NCBI GenBank assembly: GCA_007922225.1
Contig: ML679969.1
Location: forward strand, 17,357,999 to 17,421,998
Length of the DNA: 64,000 bases
DNA from: Emydura subglobosa
Taxonomy: Eukaryota > Chordata > Testudines > Chelidae
Direction of reading: 5' to 3'
Shown: positions 35,816 to 46,814 of the stretch, one piece after another
How the letters are laid out: each line of letters starts with the position of its first letter
Numbering within the stretch: position 1 is the stretch's first letter
Notes under the pieces: model-generated
What the model was told of the DNA's origin: nothing
Databases searched by the model: none
Seen by the model: only the letters and a program-made list of their open reading frames with translations
Position numbers and translations under genes: made by a program

Positions 35816-36978
35816 CATAGAATATTACGGTTGGAAGGGACCTCAGGAGGTCATCTAGTCAAACCCCCTTCTCAAAGCAGGACCAACCCCAACTAAACCA
35901 TTCCAGCTAGGGCTTTGTCAAGCCACACCTTAAAAACCTTTAAGGATGTAGATTCCACCACATCTTTAGGTAACCCATTCTAGTGCTTCACACCCTCCTA
36001 GTGAAAAACTTTTTCCTAATATCCAACCTAGACCTTCGCCACTGCAACTTGAGACCATTGGTCCTTGATCTGTCATCTGCTACCACTGAAAACAGCCTAG
36101 CTCCATCCTCCCTGGAACCACCTTTCAGGTAGTTAAAGGCTGCTATCAAATCTCCCCTTGTTCTTCTGCAGACTAAACAAGCCTAGTTCCCTCAGCCACT
36201 CCTCATAAGTCATATGCTCCAACCCCCTAAAAATTTTTGTTGCCCTCCTCTGGACTCTCTCCAATTTGTCCACATCCTTTCTGTAGTGGGGGGCCCAAAA
36301 CTGGACACAGTACTCCAAATGTGGCCTTACCAGTACCAAATAGAGGGGAATAATCACTTCCCTTGATCTGCTGGCAATGCTTCTCCTAATGCAGTCCTAT
36401 ATGCCATTAGCCTTCTTGGCAACCAAGGCACACTGTTGACTCATATCCACCTTCTTGTCCATTGTAACCCGCAGGTTCTTTTCTGCAGAACTGCTGTCCA
36501 GCCAGTTGGTCCCCAGCCTGTAGCTGTGCATGGGATTCTTCCATCCTAAGTGGAGGACTCTGCACTTGTCCTTGTTGAACCTCATCAGATTTCTTTTGGC
36601 CCAATCCTCCAATTTGTCTGGGTCCTTCTGTATCCTATCCCTACCCTCCAGCATACCTACCACTCCCCCCAGCTTAGTGTCATCTGCAAACTTGCTGAGG
36701 GAACAATCCACTCCATCCTCCAGATTATTAATGAAGATGTTGACCAAAACCAGCCCCAGGACCAATCCCTGGGGCATCTGCTTGTTACTGGCTGCCAACT
36801 AGACACTGAGCACAATGATCTAGCCAGCTTCCTATTCACCTTATAGTCCATTCATCCAACCCATACTTCTTTAGCTTGCTGTCAAGAATACTATGGGAGA
36901 CTGTATCAAAAGCTTTGCTAAAGTCAAGATATATCACATCCACCAATTTCCCCACATCCACAGAGCCAGTCATCTCAT
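35816..36978 (-). mobile_element. CR1 LINE inserted antisense into the host CR1
   Basis: Its 3' end on the plus strand starts catagaatattacggttgga and agggacctcaggaggtcatc. It is 5' truncated at cagagccagtcatctcat (36978). It shares about 1.1 kb of the same sequence and subfamily as the copy at 27.5-29.3 kb. The host element is broken exactly here, with the pentamer ctcat present at both junctions (35815-35819 and 36974-36978), which could be microhomology or a short duplication. Confidence 0.9.
36133..36975 (-). pseudogene. CR1 ORF2 RT fragments (nested copy)
   Basis: Reading from 36975 downward, the frame [20 protein letters not shown] is RT motif A. From 36798 to 36397 the frame QGLVLGLVLVNIFINNLEDG followed by SKFADDTKLGG contains motifs B and C with the FADD core intact. 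From 36357 to 36133 comes the C-terminal piece [20 protein letters not shown]. The start of the 36836-37045 frame is not CR1 sense but antisense of the host element, so it is a chimeric frame. Endonuclease and ORF1 are missing by truncation. Confidence 0.88.
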
Positions 36979-37195
36979 GGAATACTGTGTGCAATTCTGG
37001 CCTTCCATATTTAATAAAGATGAATTTAAACCAGAACAGGTCCAAAGAAGGACTACTAGGATAAACAGAGGTATGGAGAGCCTATTTTACAAGAGGAGAC
37101 TTAAGGAGCTTGACTTGTTTAGCCTAAAAAAATGAAAGATGAGGGGATAAACACCATGGAAGGAGAGGAATAACGTAAGTTAAGGGCAAATGGTG

Positions 37196-37391
37196 GTGTA
37201 ACACAGGCTCCAATCATTGGTGGCCAGGATCAAATCTGGGATCTCTGGAGTTTAATATAAGCCTCTACTCTACTGTGTGAGCTAAAAAGCGCATATCTCT
37301 TAGCTAAGGCTGTAGCAGACTCATCAATCTCTAGCTGGTGTAGGTGCCAGTAGAGGACAGAGCGACACACCAAGCAGGCATGGATTACAGA
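37196..37391 (+). mobile_element. small SINE-like repeat inserted in CR1
   Basis: About 195 bases, from acacaggctccaatcattgg through gggatctctggagtttaata, gtgagctaaaaagcgcatat, catcaatctctagctggtgt and gtgccagtagaggacagagc to gcaggcatggatta, break the host CR1 between aatggtgg and cacaagaacaaatggatata. The vocabulary recurs in diverged form at 4.3 kb, so it is a dispersed family. The class is unknown; a tRNA-derived origin is possible. Confidence 0.6.
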
Positions 37392-38004
37392 GGCACAAGA
37401 ACAAATGGATATAAAATGGCCATCAGTAAGTTTAGGCTTGACATTAGATGAAGGTTCCTAACCATCAGAGAAATAAAGTTGGGGAATAGCCTTCCAAGGG
37501 GCAAAAAACTTAACTTGTTTTAAGACTGAGCTTGATAAATTTACAGAGGGGATGGGGATGATGAGATTGCCTACAGTGGCATATGGCCGATCTGTGACTG
37601 GTATTAGCAAATATCTTTAATGGCTGGGGACGGCTCTGAGTTACTGCATAGAATTCTTTTCCAAGTGTCTGGCTGGTGGGTCTCGCAGATATGCTCAGGA
37701 CCTAACTGATTGCCGTATTTGGGGTCGGGAAGGAATTTCTCCCCAGGTCCGATTGGCAGAGACCTGGGGGGAGAAGGAGAGTTTGCTTTCTTTTGCAGCA
37801 TTGGGCATGGGTCACTTGGTGTGAATTTGTGTAAGTGGTGGATTCTTTGTAACTTGAAGTCTTTAAATTAGGATTTGAGCACTTCAGTAACTCAACCAGA
37901 AGTTCTGGGCCTACTACAGGAGTGGGAGTGGGAGGTTTTCTGGCCTGCAATATTCAAAAGGTAAGACTAAATGAACATGATGGTCCCTTCTGTGCAAGTT
38001 AATT

Positions 38005-40085
38005 GGGGTATAGATCCCTGTGCATGGAGGTGAACTTCATTCCTGGGAAGCAGAATTTGGAAAGCGTTGTGGTGAGCTGTGAGCCATGTTTCCAGGCAGG
38101 CAGATGGGGGAGAGGGGGAGTGCATGTGTGTCTCCTGATTCTTAACTAATGAGTATTGTACAGTTTTATTTTATTTTATTCATAAGAGAAATGGCCTGAC
38201 AATTGTAAACTCAACTTCCAGGGGATCATGAAGATTTCATAAATCTGTATCGGATTCAAGTGGTGATTATGATGCCTTGTGAGCAGACTCCTGTATCCTT
38301 GTTAAATTTTGGTGCCACAATACAAGGCCAGATCATTCCACAAAGAGTAAAATAATTCATGTAGCATGTCCATCAAAGAAAGTTGTGCAAATAATGGCCC
38401 AATTTCCACAATCCTCCAGAGAACGGCTTCCAGTATTTTTCACTTGAAAATAGTCAATAATTTCTGTGAAATGTGTTTTTCTAGCTGGGCCATAGAGCTG
38501 AAATACTGTTGTTGATAGAGTAGCAAATGTGGTATAACCTGACACCTCTAGAGGAGAGACATGCAGAGCTGGTCAATAGGAAAGAAGCTGGGAAGGATTA
38601 AAATATGCTTCTAAAATTATAGACAATGGTAACGCTGGCATGGTCATGAACCTTGAAAATGTTACTGTAGAAACTTAGAAAAATAAAAGTCACATGAATA
38701 GGTATTGCAAATGCTGAGCTGGTCATTAAACTTTCCATATATATATTCCACCACACTAGTGCACTTTTCTTCACTTCAATGACTTCTGACTGCTTGTCAA
38801 GCTGTTCAGAAACTTTGGTATTTAACTAATAGGAAAAGGTGTGCTAGAGTTTTATAGCATTTTCCTGTAAATCCAAAGTCTCCTGGAAGGGGAAAAGCCG
38901 CTATTGTTATCTGATGGTGCACTGCAGCAAAACAGTAGAGTCAGAATTAAGAGCAATTGCCGGAGAAAACACCTTTTCCAGAGAGAGTTCAAAAACTCTG
39001 TTGCTTTTTGGTCAAAAGCAAACTGCTTCAGACTGTTTTTTTAAAGTTGTAGTGCACATTTTAATGTTGAGTGACATCAAATAGCTTTGTGCAGTGTGGG
39101 TAACTCCCACTGAGTGTCACATGGCTTGATTATCTCACCCCAGGGAGGAAGGGCACTACCATTTTCAGTTCAGCTACTTTCTATTTGTTTTCAGGGTAGA
39201 ATTTTAAAGTAATATTTCAGAATAGCTGAATGATCAAAACAGTCATGCAATAATGATGTCAGAATTTGAGCTGTAGAATTATTAGCTGCATGTGTCAGAC
39301 TTGTATAATTATCTAGGAATAATCTCACCACACCAACCCTGTAAACCCCTGTTAAGAATTAATGTTAAAAACTATACAAGCATGTGTGTGTTTGCCTCTC
39401 CAACAAATTAATTCAGCTTTCTGACTCTGAAATCCCTCCCAGTTTGGCACTGCTGCCACCGATTTACTCTCAGGAATGTATTAGCTTTTTAATTTAGTCT
39501 TCCATTTATAGAAGAACTAACAGAACTGTAATTTATTTAGAAGTGCAGAAAAAATGGTAGTTTTGCTCGACACTCAGTTCCATAAAAAACATCAGAGATA
39601 ATGTCTCATTTTAAAAAGCCCCATAACTCATCATGGGGCTGAAGTGAGTGTCTTAAGGAAAAGGTCAGAAGTTATTGTCTGAGCTTATGGATGTTGAAGT
39701 TTCCCCATGCAAAAATAGTAATATGTCTCCTTTTGTCTCAGCCGGGGGGCTTCAGGTGGATTTAAAGTACCTCAAATTGATACACTTCCTGATTTTTTTC
39801 ACCTAAGTTATGGAGAATTCTCCCATCATGAGGGATCCAGGCAAGGAGCAGTAGAGCTCCCCTAATCTTCTAAAAGTGGAAGGAGAGTCTTCCTTCTCTC
39901 CCTCTCCCTAGGTGAAGAGAGTGCTACCTTCCTTTCCCCCCTCTAGTAGGATTCACCAGGCAAAGTAATCTGAAGTGGGAGGAGCAGAAGAAGATGGTGG
40001 CTGATAAGCAGAGATGAAGAGCAAGTATGGGGGAAGCATGACAGGGGCAGGCCAGATGGCTACAGGGGAATAGTCCTATTGGGTT
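38005..40085. other. unique AT-rich DNA, no supported gene
   Basis: Only a TTTTATTTTATTTTATT run (38165-38180) was noted. The part 39190-39560 is repeat-free and AT-rich with several TAATTA-like cores, see findings. Confidence 0.4.
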
Positions 40086-40091
40086 CAAGGT

Positions 40092-40188
40092 AAGATATTT
40101 CCAGGCAGTCTCCCATCCAAGTACTAATCAGGTCTAACACTGCTTAACTTCCAAAGTCAAGTATAGTTAGTGTTGTATGGCCATAGAC
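40092..40188 (-). pseudogene. 5S rRNA pseudogene or 5S-derived SINE head
   Basis: The reverse complement starts gtctatggccatacaacact (5S: gtctacggccataccaccct) and ends with gttagacctgattagtactt then ggatgggagactgcctggaa, matching the 3' half of vertebrate 5S rRNA almost base for base. About 10 bases are deleted in the middle, where the gatctcgtctgatctcgga segment of 5S lies, and several CpG sites have decayed, so it is not functional. No Deu-type SINE core could be recognised next to it. It may be a retropseudogene or the head of a 5S-derived SINE. Confidence 0.85.
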
Positions 40189-40189
40189 A

Positions 40190-40870
40190 TGCAAGCAGGC
40201 CTAGCAGCCACAGGCCCAACAGGCCTCTTTTCCCTTGATGACTGAACAGGAGTCACTCTGGGGCACCTGGGGCCAATCAAGGACCTGTCTGGAGCTGTTA
40301 AAAACCTCTTCTCCAGCTAGACAGGTATGGGGGATAAAAGTTGTGTTGTGGTTGAGATGCTGACAAGAATCCTACAGGTGGAGGGGGTTGGGGGCTTTTC
40401 CAGGTATTGAGGTCTGGGAGAAAAGGCCCTACCAGAGGGGTGACTGAACTGTGTGTTTACTTGGTGCTGCCATGCTTGTTGGGACTACCAAAGACTGAGA
40501 GACACCCCAGGCAAGGATGTTGGGAAGGGCCTGCTCAAGCAGGGTGTGGACAGTGACCTGAGGAGCTGTGGGCTGATAACCCAGGGAAATCTGTATTATT
40601 ATTGACACAAACAGCATGAGGCTGCTACTTGTAGAGTCCCTGGGTTGGGACCTGAAGCGGAGGGTGAAGAGGGGGAGGACCTAGCAGGCCTAGAGATGGG
40701 ACTGGAAGGCAGAAGGGGAATGGCTATTTTGAGGAACAGTTACCCTCACCCACTTCTAGAGGGGGGGAAATTCTGAGGGATGATGGAGTATCCCAGGGGA
40801 AAAGGTGGGGCCCCCTGAGGTGGAGAAGATGCTCTGCCACAGGAGGCAGATTGCGATCACCTTACTCTGC
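40190..40870 (+). repeat. G-rich unclassified dispersed-repeat candidate
   Basis: The base composition rises sharply to purine-rich, G-rich sequence from caggcctagcagccacaggc to ctctgccacaggaggcagat at 40841-40850. The style (gaggctgggag, aaggccctaccagag, gggctgataacccaggg) resembles GC-rich dispersed repeats I associate with turtles. No terminal repeats or coding frame were found. Low certainty. Confidence 0.35.
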
Positions 40871-41645
40871 AAAAAGGCCCATAGAAATCAGTGACACAGC
40901 TTGTGGCGTGAGGTGCTGTTCATTGTGAGTGAGGGTGTCTCAATATGATCTACAATGCATAACCACTTAAAATAGTGTAGAGATCTGTACCAATGTATAG
41001 TGCTAAAAACCATAGCTGGGGACCCTCCCTCACAACTCCCTGAGTGCTTATCTCCATGCAGAGACAGAAAATGGCTGAGTACTTGCAACAAAAAGAAATG
41101 GCAAACATGATATATGCAGGTCATACACACATACCCACTGTAAATTCCATTTGACCAGCTCTACTCATCAGCTTCTCTAATCCATTTCCCCTAGGGTTTC
41201 TTCTGACATTTCAAACCTCTGAATAGCTTTGAGATGGCCACCATTTTAAAAAATCCTACATCAACAATGTGTCTGTCTTTCCCCAAAAGTATGTGTCAGG
41301 GAGTGAACAGTGCTCTTGCTACTCTCAGTCCTGCAGCAATGACAGTTTTAAGGTGTAATATCTTGTGAACTACCTCAGCTGGAAGCACCTGATTTATCAC
41401 ACTGAAGAGCTGGAACCCATATCTTGCATTGAAAGAGAGAATTTGAAAGCAGCCTGGGTCATGGGATATCAGTTCTTAAAATCACAATAGCCTAATTTAT
41501 CGAAAAGCTATCTTCGATAATTTCTCTAGAAGTGTTCTAAAAAATTATTCTAATATTTCTGTCACTCAGATGTTTGTAAGTGGTTACCAAGGCAGCCTAG
41601 GAAACTAAAAATATTATAAAATAGTTTTCATTTAAGGCTTAAATA

Positions 41646-42150
41646 CATGGGGACAATTAGGAACCTTACTCTGAATTAATTTAACAGTGCACCACACCAT
41701 CATGTATCTATTGATGTACTTAGCGCTTGTCTACATGGAGATAATTAGGAAAGCTAATCTGAATTAATTTGAAGAGTGGATTTGTTAAACCACACCACAT
41801 CCCTGTGTGTAGATGCTCTTATTCAGAATTAAAGTGTCTTCATTCAATTTCACTGAATTAACTGCTGAAGAGAATGTTTGTGTGTGAGTATGCATATAAT
41901 TTACTCTGAATATATAACCAGGTTTTCTTGGTCACATTATTCATTTTTCTTACAACCCTGTTAATTCTTGTAATACCTGTGTGGATGCTCTTATTCAGAT
42001 TTAAAGTAGCCTTAATTTGGTTTATCTTAATTCACTAAAACAAATTAAGGTAACTTTAATTATGAAAAGAGCATCCACACAGGGGTTTTAAAAGGTTTAA
42101 CAAACTCACTTTTCAAATTTAATTCAGATTAACTTTCCTAAATACATCAA
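41646..42150. mobile_element. fold-back MITE-like element with duplicated arm
   Basis: The left arm (41735-41815: ggagataattaggaaagcta, atctgaattaatttgaagag) and the right arm (42065-42140: gagcatccacacaggggttt, attcagattaactttccta) are inverted repeats. A second copy of the left arm precedes it (41646-41705: tggggacaattaggaacctt, ctgaattaatttaacagtgc). Between the arms lies an inner palindrome (41976-42083). About 95 bases at 41870-41970 are unrelated. Confidence 0.65.
41976..42083. repeat. 108-bp internal palindrome
   Basis: The left half cctgtgtggatgctcttatt with later aaagtagccttaatttgg is matched by the reverse complement of the right half, cctgtgtggatgctcttttc with aaagttaccttaatttg. 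The first 17 bases are perfectly paired and the rest is about 80-85 percent. Confidence 0.8.
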
Positions 42151-42154
42151 ACAA

Positions 42155-43790
42155 ATATTTGATGGTAAGGTGAACTATTAAAATTTTGTCAACATTAATT
42201 TGGTATGACCTGCATATTTTACCTGAACTTTTCTCATGTGTGAATAATATGCCAAGGAAGGTCATTATATAACCACATACGTATATTGTGTGTGTTTGTG
42301 TTTGTGTACACACATGATCAACTTCCCTGTGTTGCACCATGTATATCTAACTGGATCCTTCCCCTTCTCCTTAGTCCTTTCAGTTGTGGGCAGTTTCTTA
42401 GCTCATGCTTTCAGAAATCTCTTCTTCCTTTGCACAGAAATGTCTTGCTTTGTAACTTATGTGGAGCTGTTATGAATTAGGGCCCCAATGGAAGGATTAT
42501 TTCCCTAAATTCCCTTTCTCTTCCTAACTGCTCAGAAGTGGGATAAGCTGACAAAATGGCTTGGGGATGAGTTCAACCTAGAACCCTCTGTAATGCTTAA
42601 TTTTGGAGTTTAAATAAATAAAAGAGAGAGACTCCTATGTCTTTAATCTGATGCTCTTGTTTTTTTTGGTTTTGGTTTTTTAGAGAGAGTAATAATGAAT
42701 TGCAGTAACTCCCTACTGAGGCACAGAGAATGAGTTCAGCCTTCACTGCCTCTTGATGTTAGACTGCTGTTCCCTTCCTCTAGGAAACTCATTAAAATTT
42801 ATTTAGGGACACTTGTTCCTCCCAAATTTGCACATACAACATTAACTCCATCCTTACTGAGGGACAGAAAAACACAAGGTGACAGAGTGATTATGGCCTG
42901 ATTCACACTGGCTGTCTAGGAACATTACATCTGACCCAGTTCACTAGGTTTGTCTCGATGAAGTGTAATACCTGTTGAGAAAGCATCATGTTTTCTCTCC
43001 TCTTTTAATCCAAACTGTTGAGATCAGCAATGGTCACTTATTGTCATATAGAGACATTAATATTCTCTGATATGGTGCAAGGCAGAAAATAATACATTCA
43101 GAATTAGAGCGTAATTTTAGCAGCTGTACTCATTTAAGATTAAAAAAGTCTCGCTAATGAGTAGAGCCTTATTTAGTTCTGATAACTTAATTGGACTTTT
43201 TTAAAAGTACAGAAAAGAATCATAATCCTGCAACACTGTATTACTTTTAGCATTTTTTACACTAATTTTAGAGGGATTGTTATTGGAATCATCTAATATT
43301 CCCTCAGCAAAAGGAGTCGGGGGAGCATTTTCAAAGGAAATAATATAAAACACATCTATGCTGGGAGAAAAGGCAGAGGGATTGGGGAAGGGAAACTGTA
43401 TTATGATCCCATTCTTGATCCAGATGAATACATTTTCCTATCAATGAACAGGAAAGCCTCCTGTTGTTATATTAGTTCACTTAAATGTGCACCTAGTAGT
43501 CCTCCTTATTTAGTGCATTAGGAGACCTGGAACCCTAAAAATACTTTGCAAACCCCATTTCAAGTCCTGCAAAATGGTAACAACTTCACAATTTCAAAAT
43601 ACTTTGCAAAATTATTTTTCCATTTTTCATCCAGTTTGTTTATAACCCTGTCTTTTCCCTTCCCTTTATATTTAACTGCTTTTTAAAAGAGGCTGCCTGT
43701 GACACTTTGTTTGTTCTCCCTTATTGTTATTAGAGTGCCACTGAAGAGGACCCAGAAACACTTCCCACACACAGGGAGTCTAGAAAAGCA
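42155..43790. other. unique DNA, no supported gene
   Basis: A TG-rich microsatellite at 42285-42315 and a T-rich run at 42659-42680. No gene is supported. Confidence 0.4.
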
Positions 43791-43794
43791 ACCC

Positions 43795-44045
43795 TGAAGG
43801 TCTGTCTACACTAATCAGAGGTGTGACTGCAGCATGTGTGGGCATACCAGAGCTATCTTTAATTTAGCTAGCTCCAATAATAATGACAGTGAAGCCCCCA
43901 GCAGTCCCCTCGCACTGGGACCCAGGTATATTCTGGAGCAACTAGCACCATGCTGCCCTGGCTTTGCATTGTTAGTTATTTGAGCTAGCTAGATCAGAGC
44001 TAGCCTGCCTATGTTGACATATGCTGCAGTTAGACCCCGAGTGTG
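43795..44045. mobile_element. MITE-like element with about 54-bp inverted arms
   Basis: The left arm (43821-43874) includes gtgactgcagcatgtgtggg and agctagctc. The reverse complement of the right arm (43982-44036) includes gtctaactgcagcatatgtc and ctagctagctc. The outer left edge reads aaggtctgtctacact, the same terminal vocabulary as the elements at 46 kb. Confidence 0.65.
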
Positions 44046-44049
44046 GTGA

Positions 44050-45930
44050 TCAGCTATGGGTCTTGTAATATAGCTATACAGCATGAGAGAGCAAATTAGT
44101 TGGGGATGGGGGTGGGTTCTTCTGCAAGCATTCATTGCTGGAGTGTTGTCTCCCCTGCCTCCACTTATGTTATGTAAGGAAAAATCATAAATGTGCTATT
44201 CAGGGCTCTCTCCACACTTTGCTTCTGACCTCTTATCTCCTTTGGGTGACTCTATCTCTAACTTTCTTGTCTTCTCCACCATCTGTTTTAATTTCCCGCT
44301 ATCAGCCAATGAGCTCTAAGGCTGCTTTGTAAACATGATTGATCAGTTTATCAATAGAATTGGAATTGGTTTTCAATTCTGTAAGGCTGAAGGAGTAGTG
44401 CAAGTGGCTTTCACTATTTGCTAGCTTTAATATTTGAATATATATTTCTAGTTTCCTGATTTGAGAGGACTTTCTGAAGAAATCCCACACTAATAATTGG
44501 AAACCAGCCCTGCATTGATTAAATAATTATCAAACTACTTTTCAAGGGAACAATGTACAATATTTTAGAGATTAATTCTCCCGGAAAATGTGATCTTCCA
44601 TTGCTTCAGGGATTGCTTTTGAAATAAACTCCTTTTTTCGCATAAATAGAATGTGAGCCTATAAGTAGAAATCACCTTGTGAATTCAAATTTCAATTGGA
44701 ATCACCAAATACAACGTACTCAAGCTATAGTCTTGGAATCTTCTGAGTGTTAGATTCTCATTCTGGGTAGGAGTGTATTTTACAGCCAAAGGTATAAAAA
44801 GACCTTTCTCCATTGTTTTTAAACACACTAAATGTGGCAGTTAATCAGGATCACCTCTTCTGTTCTGAATCCCAGCTGTGCACTGATAATGTGATTCTCT
44901 TGTGTTTGGATTAGTTCTGGTGAAACTGAATAAGATTCAATTTCCTGACATCTAAACCTCTTCGTACCCAGCACATTGTCATCCTTAGTTACAAACAGTG
45001 GCATAGTTTTGTGCCCCCAAGTAATCAATGGAAAACTTTCCATGGATGCAGATTTCTTAAAACAGTCACAGAGGACATATGCAAAAGAAAAAATAAGTCC
45101 ATGAAGATACAGTGTATTAAAAAAGGGATCACTGACTAAATATGCAACAGTGAATATATGAGTTCTGCCTGCTCATTGCACAATAGGTCATTGCTGGCAC
45201 TATAGAGATGAATATTTTGTAGAATCTCAGTATGTTCATAAGCACGGGAACATTCCCCATCCATCCCTAAATAACTAAGTTACATGATGCTGGTTCAATT
45301 TCATTTTTTTCTTTTGACTAGATCCCATTTGCTTCATTATTCCTCTTAACAAATGTGTGAGTTTGTCCTTTATGGTATGGGTGAGTGGGATTCAAGCTGC
45401 TAGAGCACATTGCTCTTTTCCTCCCGCATTTACGGGAAATGGGGATACAAGAATGTAAAATGGCAACTGTCTTTGCACTCTTAAAGGCAAACTGTTGAGC
45501 TGTTCTGGGCTAACTAAACAACATTAGCTGGGAAGTGGTATTAATAGGAATGAGAGAAATGTGTTACTTTAATAATATATTTCCTGGAATATCTGAGCCA
45601 TTCCTCATACCAAGCATGTCAGGCACTGTTAAGAAAACTGAATTATTTTATTTTTATGTGACATTACGAGACAAATCATTTAGCCACAGGAATGCCTTTT
45701 TTCATGAGGTTAGGCGCTCCTGAGATTAGATACTTGTGGGGTGAACAGGTGCCAACAGGGCTGGGAAGCACATATCAAATGTGTTTACTTTTATTCTACT
45801 CCAGTTAATTAATTGGGCATCAAATGCCTGTCAACTGAGTACTGAGCACAGGCTGGGAATTTCCACAGCTGTTGTAAATGTACTATTTGTTTGACACCCA
45901 GAAAATGAAATTCATTAAATGAATGCCCCA
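44050..45930. other. unique DNA, no supported gene
   Basis: No recognisable frame or repeat. Confidence 0.4.
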
Positions 45931-45932
45931 AC

Positions 45933-46190
45933 TAAGGCCAGGTCTGCACTACAGACCTATCTCAGTATAATTGTGTTGCTCAGGTGTGTGAAAAATCTGC
46001 ATTCCTGCACAATGTAGTTATACTGACCTAACCCCCATGTAGACAGCGCTGTGTTGATGGGAGAGCGTCTCCTGTTGAGCTACTGCCTCTCAGGGAGGTG
46101 GATAAGTACGCCGACAGGAGAAGCTCTCCCATCAGCATAGTAGAGTCTTCATTAAAGTGCTACAGCGCTGTGCATGAAGACAAGCCCTTA
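45933..46190. mobile_element. MITE with TAAGG ends
   Basis: The left end taaggccaggtctgcacta and the inverse of the right end, taagggcttgtcttcatgca, are imperfect terminal inverted repeats. The interior has the inverted pair gatgggagagcgtctcctgt and acaggagaagctctcccatc. No coding capacity. It is non-autonomous and its transposase family is not identifiable from sequence alone. Confidence 0.75.
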
Positions 46191-46486
46191 GAGGATGACT
46201 CCCCTGGCTGGACTGCAAGCAAGGCCTATATGAAGAAATAGGTTTCAGTTAAATGTAGTCATAATTTTTATATTTCCCCATGCACTACTCTGAAAATAAA
46301 CCAGCAATTTTTTTAATATGAACTTGTGTAACTGAACAGTGACTTGAATGAGACTATATTGGGAAACAGCTCAGCATGGTGCTCTGGTGGAATAAATGGG
46401 CCTTAAGTGGGTATAAATTGCATTTACTCTTCCAGAGTAAAATAAAGGGGCCATAGTGTAAATGAGAATAAGCCCCTTTGACTCTC

Positions 46487-46813
46487 TAAGGTCTTGTCTA
46501 CACTAGCACTTATGTCAGCAAAACTTTTGTCACTCGGGTCTGAAAAAACACACCCCTGAGCGACATAAATTTTACCCACATAAGCGCTTGTGTAGCCACA
46601 TTATCTTGACAGGAGAGAGCTCTCCCGCTGAGATGATAAAATCATCTAAACAAGCGGCGGTAGCTATGTTGGCGGGAGACAGTCTCCCATCAACATAGCA
46701 CTGTCCACTCAAGCACTTGTGCCGGCAAAATGTGCATCCTTTGGGGGTGTTTTTTCACACCCCTGAGCGACAAAAGCTTTGCTAGCATAAGCGCTTGTGT
46801 AGACAAGGCCTTA
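46487..46813. mobile_element. MITE with long terminal inverted repeats
   Basis: The left arm starts taaggtcttgtctacactag, then cacttatgtcagcaaaactt. The inverse of the right arm starts taaggccttgtctacacaag, then cgcttatgctagcaaagctt. The arms match at roughly 80 percent for about 65 bases (to gaaaaaacac). A central inverted pair gagagctctcccgc/ggcgggagac is also present. The outer bases TA...TA could be a TA target duplication. It is about 290 bases from a related MITE. Confidence 0.85.
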
Positions 46814-46814
46814 G

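Larger units (their letters stand above)
35328..37999 (+). mobile_element. host CR1 LINE of a nested insertion
   Basis: The left part (35328-35815) is a plus-strand CR1 RT segment. The frame from 35341 reads LKGELSSWREVTSGAPQS, GPILLNIFINDLG and LIKFADDAKLG, containing motif C (FADD). It is interrupted between gtgagacct (35818) and ggaatactgtgtgcaattct (36979). It resumes with a C-terminal frame (EYCVQFWPSIFNKDEFKPEQ then VQRRTTRINRGME). It is interrupted again at about 37196-37391. It ends with gactaaatgaacatgatggt and cccttctgtgcaagtt near 37999. Joining the three pieces in the mind gives one colinear CR1 3' half. Confidence 0.88.

Noticed and set aside
40092..40188. Functional 5S rRNA gene
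   Set aside because: About ten bases of the central region are deleted and several conserved positions are changed.
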